From IMG/VR virus record IMGVR_UViG_3300044712_000200, positions 1-37,335 of that record: a stretch of DNA of 37,335 nucleotides. One strand, given 5' to 3'. The DNA is from a virus. The notes under the pieces were generated by a model. The model had not been told where the DNA came from. It made no database searches and worked only from the letters and a program-made list of their open reading frames with translations. Positions 8,098 through 14,632 of this stretch are shown in pieces. The stretch's first letter is position 1; each line of letters begins with the position of its first letter. The translations under genes and the position numbers were made by a program.

Positions 8098-8203
8098 TGT
8101 GTGCCTTTCGTTTTGAGAGTTTCTTGATCACAAGAATCAAGCCTGTGGATAAGTATGTGGACAGATACACGATCGTGAATGTCAAGATCAAGACGGTGAT
8201 CAT
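8084..8203 (-). CDS. 39-residue single-pass membrane microprotein
   Basis: A short ORF beginning MITVLILTFTIVYLSTYLST, followed by GLILVIKKLSKRKAHNGNL. Residues 2-26 are almost wholly hydrophobic and are followed by a basic cluster, so an N-out, C-in single transmembrane peptide is expected. Its ATG overlaps the stop of the Gp88-like gene as ATGA, and its tail overlaps the start of the next gene by 14 bases. Its position fits a real coupled gene. Two other 41-residue membrane ORFs in this genome share the same style. Function unknown. Confidence 0.6.
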   Translation of the reverse strand: MITVLILTFTIVYLSTYLSTGLILVIKKLSKRKAHNGNL

Positions 8204-9000
8204 TGTGATGCTCGTGCTTTCTTGTCTGCGATCTGTTGTTCACGTTCAAGTTCAAGCGTTGAGAATGATCTGCCAGCCATTTTCTTGTTGAAGTGAACAA
8301 TGTTGTTGGCGACAATGCCGATCCGTGTCGTTGGTAACAACACACAGAGCAGATCGTTGTCGCCTTGATCGCTGTAACCGGCGAACTCAAGAGTGTCCAT
8401 GTTGGCAAACACGTCTGCGTGACGTTCAGTGTCTTTGTCGATTAGATGATCTTCCTTGCCACCCATTGAATACACCCAACGGAAGTTGACGGGTGCTTTG
8501 CCTTGAACGTGTTCACGGAACATCGTGACATCTTTTGTGTAGGCGTAGAACAGAACATCTTTGAACGTTTCTGCGATCTCAAGCCATGCTTTCAGATACT
8601 CGACTGAGTAAAAGTCTCCACTGTCGTGAATACGAACAGCCGCACCGCCGTTGATTCGCCAGTTTTCTGCCCACTCATCAAGTTCGAGATCATATTCGGG
8701 CAGACGTTCCTCACCGTTTGGTCGAAACTTTTTGTGTGACAGTTCAAGCATCATTGAACGTTTCCAGTCAGCCAACTCATCAAGAGTCATTCGAAGATTA
8801 CGTTCATGCGCTCCTCGAACGTTCTTGAACATGTAAGTTCCGTTCAAGGCGTAACAGAACTGGGCGCAAGCACCAGCCTTAGGGCAGACGTTCATTGTTC
8901 TGCCGTCTGTGAGACGTACCGCGAACGCTGGGAGAGTCCAGTTCCAGATTCGATCTGCTTTCAACTCACTGTTCTGGCGGAGCAGAGGTTTGTTCGTCAT
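8200..9000 (-). CDS. Gp88-like phage protein with three-cysteine motif
   Basis: A 266-residue protein resembling the actinophage Gene-88 (GP88) family of unknown function. Near residues 38-50 it has VCPKAGACAQFCY, with Cys39, Cys45 and Cys49, followed by a region with VRIHDSGDFYSVEYLKAWLE and VLFYAYTKDV that reads like alternating strands and helices. The Cys spacing (x5, x3) differs from the classic radical-SAM x3, x2, but a metal or iron-sulfur site is plausible. The gene starts in an ATGA overlap with its upstream neighbour and ends in an ATGA overlap with the membrane microprotein. Family recognition is from memory of its layout, and the activity is not known. Confidence 0.75.
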   Translation of the reverse strand: MTNKPLLRQNSELKADRIWNWTLPAFAVRLTDGRTMNVCPKAGACAQFCYALNGTYMFKNVRGAHERNLRMTLDELADWKRSMMLELSHKKFRPNGEERLPEYDLELDEWAENWRINGGAAVRIHDSGDFYSVEYLKAWLEIAETFKDVLFYAYTKDVTMFREHVQGKAPVNFRWVYSMGGKEDHLIDKDTERHADVFANMDTLEFAGYSDQGDNDLLCVLLPTTRIGIVANNIVHFNKKMAGRSFSTLELEREQQIADKKARASQ

Positions 9001-9410
9001 GACAACACCAACCGTCTGGTGATGTTCAGCAGATCAAGCCACTGGCGTGCCTGTAGCATCTTGATCTCATCACGTTCTCGACTCTTTCGAGTGTCTTTCA
9101 TTGTCTTGTTGAGTTGTTCGTTCACGATCTCACCCAGTTGATCAACGGCGAGCAGTCCGATCGCGTGAATCAGAGTCTTGTCATCGTGTACCACGCGCAT
9201 CATTGATTGAATCTGTGCGCGTGTGTTCATTGTTGCGATCAACAGGCGTTCGTTCTCATCGTTGAACATTGGTTGCTCAGAGAGTTCACGTTGAATGTTC
9301 TTGATCAAGCGATCGTAAAGTTTCATCTGATCACGTAACTCATCAGCGACAACCTTTGCCATCGAGTTGAATCGTCTGCCCATGATCATGTTGCGGAAGT
9401 CTAGATCCAT
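8997..9410 (-). CDS. Helical protein of unknown function
   Basis: About 137 residues, rich in Arg, Met, Gln and Leu and predicted almost wholly helical (MAKVVADELRDQMKLYDRLI, then NEQLNKTMKDTRKSRERDEI). I chose ATG 9410 because GGAG stands six bases upstream; the in-frame ATG at 9422 would overlap the previous gene more. The gene ends in an ATGA overlap with the Gp88-like gene. Similar helical proteins occur in actinophage accessory regions, but I know no function. Confidence 0.7.
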   Translation of the reverse strand: MDLDFRNMIMGRRFNSMAKVVADELRDQMKLYDRLIKNIQRELSEQPMFNDENERLLIATMNTRAQIQSMMRVVHDDKTLIHAIGLLAVDQLGEIVNEQLNKTMKDTRKSRERDEIKMLQARQWLDLLNITRRLVLS

Positions 9411-9411
9411 T

Positions 9412-9609
9412 TCAGTCTCCAAGAATGTCGTGTGTCATGTCGATCGCTGATCTGTAAGTCATTGATCTCATTGCTTTGCGATCATCAATCATCGTGATTG
9501 CGATCAGTAGTTTGTTGATCTTGTCTTGATTACGTGTTCGATCTTTCATCAAGATCTTGATCGCGCCCTTGAAACGATCCTCAGGCGATGCGGCACTTAG
9601 ATCTTTCAC
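9412..9609 (-). CDS. Small basic protein of unknown function
   Basis: A 65-residue protein starting at a GTG that overlaps the stop of the DUF3310 gene (GTGA), with GGAG seven bases upstream. The sequence begins MKDLSAASPEDRFKGAIKIL and is mostly helical and basic. The DNA of this gene is exceptional: about ten GATC tetramers fall within 180 bases (9421..9600), the densest patch I noticed. Function unknown. Confidence 0.65.
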   Translation of the reverse strand: MKDLSAASPEDRFKGAIKILMKDRTRNQDKINKLLIAITMIDDRKAMRSMTYRSAIDMTHDILGD

Positions 9610-9845
9610 TGGTCATCTCCAAACACGATCTCATCAAACGTTGGTTCAATTCGTTTGATCTCACGTTGGATGTACCAGATCGCTTTTCGAAGATCTTCGA
9701 TCTCAGCCTTAGGATCTTTCGCCCCAGCACGTGCAATGTATTTCACGGCGTTACCACGACAAAAGTTCAACTGTTCAGTCAACTGAATGACTTCGATGCC
9801 CTTGAATCGTGTGTAATGAGCAGGGTGATTGATGTTGTCTGCCAT
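9606..9845 (-). CDS. DUF3310 protein
   Basis: A 79-residue protein matching DUF3310, a family of small phage proteins sometimes labelled nucleotide kinase-like. Diagnostic parts are NHPAHYTRFKGIEVIQLTEQ, then FCRGNAVKYIARAGAKD, and finally EDLRKAIWYIQREI. The His-Pro-Ala-His-Tyr start and the GNAVKYI.RAG.KD core are the family signature. Many members are domains of longer proteins; here it stands alone. Biochemical function is not established, and a role in nucleotide or DNA metabolism is only suggested by its usual neighbours. Confidence 0.88.
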   Translation of the reverse strand: MADNINHPAHYTRFKGIEVIQLTEQLNFCRGNAVKYIARAGAKDPKAEIEDLRKAIWYIQREIKRIEPTFDEIVFGDDQ

Positions 9846-9848
9846 GAT

Positions 9849-10133
9849 CTACCAACTTTCACATTCGTCACAGTCACGATCACACTCGTTGACATCTGTC
9901 TCAAGCATGTTACAGACGAACTCCCAGATCTCATCCTCTGTCGCCTCTGATCGTGTCTCATCTTTGATCGCATCAGCACATGTTGTGTCTACACAGACAA
10001 AGTGATCCTGCAAGATGCTCATTCTCGTTTGGCGAGTGTTGATCTCCACACAGAAACCGTCTTCATCATCAACAGTGATGCCGAAACCGTAGTTCTGTGC
10101 CAGTTCGTGTGCCTTTTGTTCAAACGTTGTCAT
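9849..10133 (-). CDS. Acidic protein of unknown function
   Basis: A 94-residue strongly acidic protein beginning MTTFEQKAHELAQNYGFGIT. It has Cys residues spread through the second half and ends in ECDRDCDECESW, a cluster that could bind metal. AGAAAGAACATC precedes ATG 10133. A strong hairpin terminator (10144..10190) sits immediately upstream, so this gene either has its own signal or depends on read-through from the 60-residue gene. The high charge might suggest DNA mimicry, but I see no specific family. Confidence 0.7.
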   Translation of the reverse strand: MTTFEQKAHELAQNYGFGITVDDEDGFCVEINTRQTRMSILQDHFVCVDTTCADAIKDETRSEATEDEIWEFVCNMLETDVNECDRDCDECESW

Positions 10134-10143
10134 GATGTTCTTT

Positions 10144-10190
10144 CTAAAAGATTGAGGCGGTCAACTCAAGGGGGGTAAGTTGACCGCCTC
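10144..10190 (-). terminator. Hairpin terminator upstream of 9849..10133
   Basis: A perfect 13-bp stem (10178..10190 paired with 10154..10166; GAGGCGGTCAACT and its complement) encloses an 11-base loop, followed on the minus strand by AATCTTTTAG. The weak T-run makes partial read-through likely. The hairpin ends about 20 bases before the next ATG. Confidence 0.75.
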
Positions 10191-10203
10191 TGCCAGTAAA
10201 GTT

Positions 10204-10386
10204 TTAGGCTGCTCGGGGTGCCATGATCTTGTAAGGGAATTTTGTGATCTTTGAGGCATCGAAACTTGCGAATGTGTGATCTGGTGCGATCACGTGGACA
10301 GTCTCAAGAACAGTTCCGTCATCATCAAGAATGTCAACGATGAATGGCTTTTCGTCTGCTTTGGTGTAGGTGGTGGTCTTGATCAT
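10204..10386 (-). CDS. 60-residue protein of unknown function
   Basis: A compact protein starting MIKTTTYTKADEKPFIVDIL with predicted beta strands (DGTVLETVHVIAP, KITKFPYKIMA). ATG 10386 has GAAAGGCAAGACA upstream and lies about 36 bases from a predicted transcription start, so it is the first gene of a transcription unit. A terminator follows closely (10144..10190), making it largely monocistronic, which would suit a protein needed at high level. No family recognised. Confidence 0.7.
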   Translation of the reverse strand: MIKTTTYTKADEKPFIVDILDDDGTVLETVHVIAPDHTFASFDASKITKFPYKIMAPRAA

Positions 10387-10421
10387 TGTCTTGCCTTTCG
10401 TGGGAGTGAGTGTTACTTGAT

Positions 10422-10457
10422 AGATACAAAGTTACACTGTTATCCGGCAAAGCACAA
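10422..10457 (-). promoter_or_regulatory. Predicted promoter for 10204..10386
   Basis: On the minus strand TTGTGC (10452..10457) and TAACTT (10429..10434) are 17 bp apart, fitting an actinobacterial TTG-type -35 and TANNNT -10. The sequence GTGTAACTTTGT continues into CTATCAAG and then CACTCCC, nearly repeating the promoter at 13.47 kb. The expected leader is about 36 bases. The 10458..10523 remainder of this gap shows nothing definite. Confidence 0.6.
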
Positions 10458-10523
10458 CATCATTCGATAGCGTGTTTTTGTTGGCGTGTCGCAGATCACG
10501 ACCTGATCAGTATTGAAACGAAG

Positions 10524-11708
10524 TTACACGATCGCTAGATCAGAGAACTCGCCCTCAGCGGTGACCATACTGATCGCGCCCTGTTTAGACATGTCACCTG
10601 TCTTGTGTCTCCACCACGTTGACTCGCTTTCAAACGTAGGAACACACAGAACAAGACGATCACGTTTTGATTGAATCGAGAACTCGTGTTCATGTCCATG
10701 AAGTAGAAACTGAGATGCGGCAGGTGCTTGCCAGTTGAACGTCTGTCCAGCCCACCACGTCATTGACTTGCCACGCGCCCACTGATGTCCGTGTGCCATT
10801 GTGAACACAGACGATCCGATCTCACGAGTGATGAAACTTTCATCCTTGTTAGGCACGAATATCTTCACGTGATCGTAGCGATCAGGGTTGAGTTTCAGAG
10901 CATCTGAGAGAGCAATTGCTGACTCTGTGGCGTGACCATCGTCTGCGCGTGTCGTGATGTTTCGTTGAACGTCATCGTGGTTGCCGTTGACAACATCACT
11001 TTCGATCTGTTCGACCAGTGGAGAGATCTCATCGATCGCATAGAGCATAAGTCTGCGGAATACGCGATACTGTTCCGTGACAGTCAGTTCAGTTCGCCAC
11101 ATGTTACGACCGCCCTGTGACTGATTACCCTCGCCACAGTCACCAAGCCAAGCGATATGTGCTTTCCCGATCTGTCGTGATTGAGATAGCCGTTTGAGTT
11201 CTCGTTTTCCGTTCTCAATCGAAGACACGACACGATCAACGATGCCGTCTGTGCCATCACCATCCATCTTGCCTAGTTGAGTATCGCCAAACAGCAGATG
11301 ATGTGTTCCGACCCCTGAACTCTTTTCGACTGATCGTCTTTTGCGTTTGATCAGTTTGATCAGATCTTCAATGTTTGCTTTTGCGATCACAGGTTCAACA
11401 GCGAATCGATAAAACCATGTGCCACGAGTGACGGCATATTTCTGTTCCGAATCGTCACGAGTCCAGCCAGCCGTGTTGTGTCGCATCTCAACGAGACGAA
11501 CACGATAGCCGGGGGCAACCGCACCGCCGTTATCGATAACAAACTGTGTCCAGTCATCCTCTGTTTCCAGTTTCACTGGCACTGTGGCAGTGATCAGTCT
11601 GGTGTCTGAGTCATGTGGCGCGTGTTCTTGAGTAAAGTTCCAGTCACGCGATCGTGACGGCTTAGGTTCGATCACAGACGGCTGTGACAGTGCCTCTGTA
11701 AGTTTCAT
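10524..11708 (-). CDS. Calcineurin-like metallophosphoesterase
   Basis: A 394-residue protein with the full set of calcineurin-like phosphoesterase motifs: GDTQLG (~141-146), GDCGEG (~189-194), GNHDD (~242-246), HGH (~306-308) and GHEHE (~338-342). These residues hold two metal ions and hydrolyse phosphoester bonds; phage members with this layout are often compared with SbcD/Mre11-type nucleases. The ~115-residue N-terminal extension and the insert between motifs II and III are larger than in minimal enzymes. I chose ATG 11708, which overlaps the upstream stop as ATGA, rather than an in-frame TTG four codons earlier. The substrate is unknown; DNA processing is the likely role given its neighbours. 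Confidence 0.88.
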   Translation of the reverse strand: MKLTEALSQPSVIEPKPSRSRDWNFTQEHAPHDSDTRLITATVPVKLETEDDWTQFVIDNGGAVAPGYRVRLVEMRHNTAGWTRDDSEQKYAVTRGTWFYRFAVEPVIAKANIEDLIKLIKRKRRSVEKSSGVGTHHLLFGDTQLGKMDGDGTDGIVDRVVSSIENGKRELKRLSQSRQIGKAHIAWLGDCGEGNQSQGGRNMWRTELTVTEQYRVFRRLMLYAIDEISPLVEQIESDVVNGNHDDVQRNITTRADDGHATESAIALSDALKLNPDRYDHVKIFVPNKDESFITREIGSSVFTMAHGHQWARGKSMTWWAGQTFNWQAPAASQFLLHGHEHEFSIQSKRDRLVLCVPTFESESTWWRHKTGDMSKQGAISMVTAEGEFSDLAIV

Positions 11709-11944
11709 GCCTCGCCGCAACTCTTACAGCGACCAATTCGATGATCATTGACACGTTCACGCCCTACAGGACAACCTGCGAGTTGTAACTTGTGAGTCAG
11801 TGAAGTAGTCGAGATGCTGCGATCAGCAAACGCCTCGATCAAAGATTGAAGATCTTCCTCATCAAGAGTGTTTTTCCAGTCTCGAAAAGCACACTTGTGG
11901 ATTCTCTTTTGCTTGTCGTTGAGAACATCTGTCAACTTACCCAT
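11705..11944 (-). CDS. Small protein with C-terminal CxxC, function unknown
   Basis: A 79-residue protein beginning MGKLTDVLNDKQKRIHKCAF. The middle reads as a short helical segment (LQSLIEAFADRSISTTSLTH), and the end has GRERVNDHRIGRCKSCGEA, where a CxxC and nearby Cys and His residues could form a small metal site. The layout of a helical pair plus a recognition-like region suggests a DNA-binding role, but this is weak. AAAAGGGGTGAC precedes ATG 11944, and the stop overlaps the phosphoesterase start (ATGA), so the two are translated together. Confidence 0.72.
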   Translation of the reverse strand: MGKLTDVLNDKQKRIHKCAFRDWKNTLDEEDLQSLIEAFADRSISTTSLTHKLQLAGCPVGRERVNDHRIGRCKSCGEA

Positions 11945-12001
11945 GTCACCCCTTTTCGGTTGGCTAACTCTCAGCCTAGCGTTTAGAGTTTCATTTTCTG
12001 G

Positions 12002-12127
12002 TTATCTGAACGAGATGATCAGAGCAGTGATCAACAGTGTCATGTTGACAACCGCTAAAACACCGGCAAGTGTCATCAAAAATAGATCGACACGTTCCTG
12101 TTTTCTTGATCTGTAGACATAACTCAT
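12002..12127 (-). CDS. 41-residue single-pass membrane microprotein
   Basis: A short ORF beginning MSYVYRSRKQERVDLFLMTL, followed by AGVLAVVNMTLLITALIISFR. A basic N-terminus of about 12 residues precedes one long hydrophobic helix, giving a likely N-in orientation. Its ATG overlaps the stop of the HTH gene as ATGA, the coupling style common in this genome. Nothing is known of function; phage peptides of this form can act in lysis timing or exclusion, but that is speculation. Confidence 0.6.
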   Translation of the reverse strand: MSYVYRSRKQERVDLFLMTLAGVLAVVNMTLLITALIISFR

Positions 12128-12372
12128 TGTGAGATCTTTCTTCCACCGCCAACGCCACGACCGGGTCGCCTTGATTCCCAGCGATCAATAGTCGATTCAC
12201 GCCACACAGGCGAACGACCAAAGACGGCATCAGGTTTAGGCAGATCTCCGGGGCGAACGTTGTCTTCCTTGCGATTCTTTTTAGCACGTTGATAGTAGAC
12301 ACGTATCGATCCGATACTTACGTCAATTCGCTCTGCAATGTCAGCGAGCGTCAATAGCGTTGTTCTAGTCAT
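12124..12372 (-). CDS. MerR/AlpA-like helix-turn-helix protein
   Basis: An 82-residue DNA-binding protein. The N-terminal LLTLADIAERIDVSIGSIRV is a helix-turn-helix, followed by a wing with RSPVWRESTIDRWESRRPGR typical of small excisionase- or AlpA-like winged helices. The C-terminus GVGGGRKIS is flexible and basic. It is the only stand-alone transcription-factor-like protein I found, so it is a candidate regulator of the operons here. It lies downstream of a terminator (12392..12425), implying its own promoter or read-through. With no integrase present, a directionality-factor role is unlikely. Confidence 0.8.
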   Translation of the reverse strand: MTRTTLLTLADIAERIDVSIGSIRVYYQRAKKNRKEDNVRPGDLPKPDAVFGRSPVWRESTIDRWESRRPGRGVGGGRKISQ

Positions 12373-12391
12373 AGAAACATCTTAGCAGTTG

Positions 12392-12425
12392 AAACATAAG
12401 TGAGGGGCAGGTTTCCCTGCCCCTC
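12392..12425 (-). terminator. Hairpin terminator after the DUF932 gene
   Basis: A 10-bp GC-rich stem (12416..12425 with 12402..12411) closes a GAAA tetraloop as read on the minus strand, followed by ACTTATGTTTC. GNRA loops are especially stable. It lies 6 bases after the DUF932 stop and 20 bases before the HTH gene start. Confidence 0.8.
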
Positions 12426-12430
12426 GTTGC

Positions 12431-13420
12431 TTATGCGAGAACAGCGAACGCCTTTTCTTTCAAGTTTTGAATTGGCTTTGAGATGATCGTTCGATTCGCA
12501 CGTGCTACTTCGAGACTAGCGTGAGTGTTTCGCACACCCATGTAGTGATCGGTGTATTCAGTAATCGCCTGATAAGCCCCCCACTTTGTGCCAGTAATTC
12601 CACCCATTGTCGGCGCGTCACGATAGATCGACATGATGTTCGAGACGTGTTCGATCGCGGTGTTCTCCTGTCGCTTGCTGGTGGCAACGTCAAGATCAAA
12701 CAGACGTGACACGATCGACTGGAACTCATCATCGTTGATCTTTTCAGCGATCATACGTTCTGCCTCGTTCTCAAACTCATCGAGGTACTTGAAAGTGAGA
12801 TCAAGTGCCTGACGTGCCTCAGCGATCACACCAGTTGCTCCCTTTACGTGACGAACAGAGAACGTGCTTTTCGCTGCGGCGATCGCTGCGGCTTGAGTGT
12901 TTGCACAGACAACACGGATCGGGGTAACGGCGAATCGGAATGAACTCGTTCCATCGTGAGAGTTGAAAGCAACAAGATACTGTTCTACGGCATCCTGACC
13001 GCCCACCTGCATCGTGTGAGGCATCTTCATTGAGATGAAAGTCTCACGACCGCCACGAAGTGAACCAGCAGTCTCAAAGTGTGCGCCTGACTCATCGACA
13101 ATGGCGTTCAACAGTTCAACGTGGCTTTCGTTCTGAATTGGGGTGTAAGAACCGCCAACCACGCCCAGATACTCAGTCGATCCGGTAACAGGGTTGGTGT
13201 AGACAGTAGCGAATCGGTTAGGAATTGCGATCTCGTTGCCGTTCTCAAACGCCTTGATCTCTGTCTTGCGAACGTTCCAGTTGGCGAGATGTGCCTTTTC
13301 AAGTGCTGTCTCAGCATCAAAGGTGCTGTCTAGAGTGACACCAAGTTTGTGCCAAGCGTCTTCGTGTGCTGAGACGAAACTGTGAATCGATGGGGCTAGT
13401 TCGTTGAGTTCGTGTGCCAT
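12431..13420 (-). CDS. DUF932 phage/plasmid-like protein
   Basis: A 329-residue protein matching DUF932 (phage/plasmid-like protein, TIGR03299). Recognisable parts are HEDAWHKLGVTLDSTFDAET near the N-terminus, a YLGVVGGSYTPIQN segment, GGRETFISMKMPHTMQVGG, VTPIRVVCANTQAAAIAAAK, and a helical C-terminus. Length is normal for the family. The function is unestablished; members are often abundant accessory proteins on phages and plasmids. The gene has a good promoter (13466..13494), an inverted repeat in the leader and a tight terminator, so it forms a strong single-gene unit, consistent with high expression. Confidence 0.9.
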   Translation of the reverse strand: MAHELNELAPSIHSFVSAHEDAWHKLGVTLDSTFDAETALEKAHLANWNVRKTEIKAFENGNEIAIPNRFATVYTNPVTGSTEYLGVVGGSYTPIQNESHVELLNAIVDESGAHFETAGSLRGGRETFISMKMPHTMQVGGQDAVEQYLVAFNSHDGTSSFRFAVTPIRVVCANTQAAAIAAAKSTFSVRHVKGATGVIAEARQALDLTFKYLDEFENEAERMIAEKINDDEFQSIVSRLFDLDVATSKRQENTAIEHVSNIMSIYRDAPTMGGITGTKWGAYQAITEYTDHYMGVRNTHASLEVARANRTIISKPIQNLKEKAFAVLA

Positions 13421-13441
13421 GATGTGCCTTTCGGGAGTGTG

Positions 13442-13457
13442 TCAAACGTTTGTTTGA
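13442..13457. promoter_or_regulatory. Inverted repeat, possible operator
   Basis: TCAAAC and GTTTGA flank a four-base spacer, placed just after the predicted transcription start of the DUF932 gene. Location and symmetry fit a repressor site or a small leader hairpin. The HTH protein at 12124..12372 is one possible binder, without direct evidence. Confidence 0.4.
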
Positions 13458-13458
13458 T

Positions 13459-13494
13459 AAGAACAAAGTTACACACTTCCAAAAGGCGTGTCAA
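13459..13494 (-). promoter_or_regulatory. Predicted promoter for the DUF932 gene
   Basis: On the minus strand a perfect TTGACA (13489..13494) is 17 bp from TAACTT (13466..13471), a TANNNT-type -10. The -10 lies within GTGTAACTTTGTTCTTATCAA, shared with the 10.43 kb promoter. The leader to ATG 13420 would be about 39 bases, close to the other unit. Confidence 0.7.
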
Positions 13495-13507
13495 GTAGCC
13501 AACTCAA

Positions 13508-14632
13508 TCAGTAAGCAACAAGACTGACCAGACGATCATCTTTCTCGCCAGCAAACTTGAAACCAGCCGTGATCCTGTTCGTTGAGATCGTCTTCAAACT
13601 GGGTCCAAGTTTGCTTGTTGATCCCGGTCTGCCCACACGTGACGGCTTTCGCGCCATCACCCAGTCACTAGATCTGTTGAACGAATGAATCAACGCCGGG
13701 TGACTGGTCGTGATGTAGACACTTCGACCAAGTTGTTTATACGCGCCACACAGAACACGAGTGAACACACCTGCCAGCCCGATCCCCTGAAAGTCAGGCA
13801 AGATCACAAGGCGAGAGATACGCCAAGCGTTCTTGAGTTGGGCATGAGGCAACGACAGAATGGCACACAGAGCCGCAGGTTGATCATTGATCAACGCCAC
13901 AAACACAGCCGCGTTCTTTACAAGGTTGTGATCTAGATAGTGATGTCTACTGAACCACTTCCATGCCTCATGAGTTGATCGGATAATTTTGAGGTTGACT
14001 TGTGGGCGGGGTTGAACCGACCCCCAAGAAAACTTGCCCGTTGCCGGTTCGAATATCCAGTCAGGTTGCAGCCAGTCCTCGACATCGTAGTGACACGTCA
14101 CAGCGACCATTTTCTGACCACGAGATCTCACAGTCTTTGCGATCGCATGAGAACCGATCTGAGCAACTGTTCGATCAACAACAGACGTGAACTCATCCAC
14201 AACGGCGAGTTCTTTCTGTTCTGCCAGTAGTCGCGCCATAGACACACGAAACTTTTCACCGTTGGACAACTGTTCGAATGATCTCAGCCACGCAGGGGGG
14301 CTAGAGAAACCCACACTCGACAACAAAGCAGTGATGTCTTTGATCGTCATGTCTTTCGGGAAGTCATCAACAATTGAAGTGTCACGCCCCCACACCATCT
14401 GATCAAGAGCATCCAACTCTTTGCCAAACATGTTCTTTGCCACTGTAGTTTTGCCAGCGCCAGATGGACCAACGATCAGCCCCACGTTCCAGTCTCGCCC
14501 GTCAAGATCAGGGATGTCGAACGGAATGTGAGTCACTGACTTTTCAGCAACATCAATATCAAACATGCCCTCGATCTGCATCACACGTGGTGATCGCTGG
14601 ATGCTTGATTCAAGCACGATCTCTTTAGACAA
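13508..14632 (-). CDS. ABC-type ATPase fused to a GNAT (Mom-like) domain
   Basis: A 374-residue fusion of the COG2401 type. The N-terminal ABC ATPase has Walker A GPSGAGKT (55-62), signature LSNGE (122-126), Walker B LAVVDEF (142-148, Glu147) and an H-loop His at 181. No membrane segment is present, so it is not a transporter. The C-terminal GNAT domain (~213-335) has FSRHHYLDH (227-235), the cofactor loop RLVILPDFQGIGLAG (274-288) and ITTSHPALI (307-315). The His-Tyr pair recalls phage Mu Mom, a GNAT-fold enzyme that modifies adenine in DNA. The gene overlaps the ParB-like gene by 8 bp. I infer a two-protein DNA-acting system: ParB-like protein for DNA loading, ATPase for translocation or remodelling, GNAT for base modification. 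An ordinary protein acetyltransferase is the main alternative. Confidence 0.82.
   Translation of the reverse strand: MSKEIVLESSIQRSPRVMQIEGMFDIDVAEKSVTHIPFDIPDLDGRDWNVGLIVGPSGAGKTTVAKNMFGKELDALDQMVWGRDTSIVDDFPKDMTIKDITALLSSVGFSSPPAWLRSFEQLSNGEKFRVSMARLLAEQKELAVVDEFTSVVDRTVAQIGSHAIAKTVRSRGQKMVAVTCHYDVEDWLQPDWIFEPATGKFSWGSVQPRPQVNLKIIRSTHEAWKWFSRHHYLDHNLVKNAAVFVALINDQPAALCAILSLPHAQLKNAWRISRLVILPDFQGIGLAGVFTRVLCGAYKQLGRSVYITTSHPALIHSFNRSSDWVMARKPSRVGRPGSTSKLGPSLKTISTNRITAGFKFAGEKDDRLVSLVAY

Noticed and set aside
13508-14632. ABC transporter
   Set aside because: No membrane-spanning partner is encoded nearby and the ATPase is fused to a GNAT domain.
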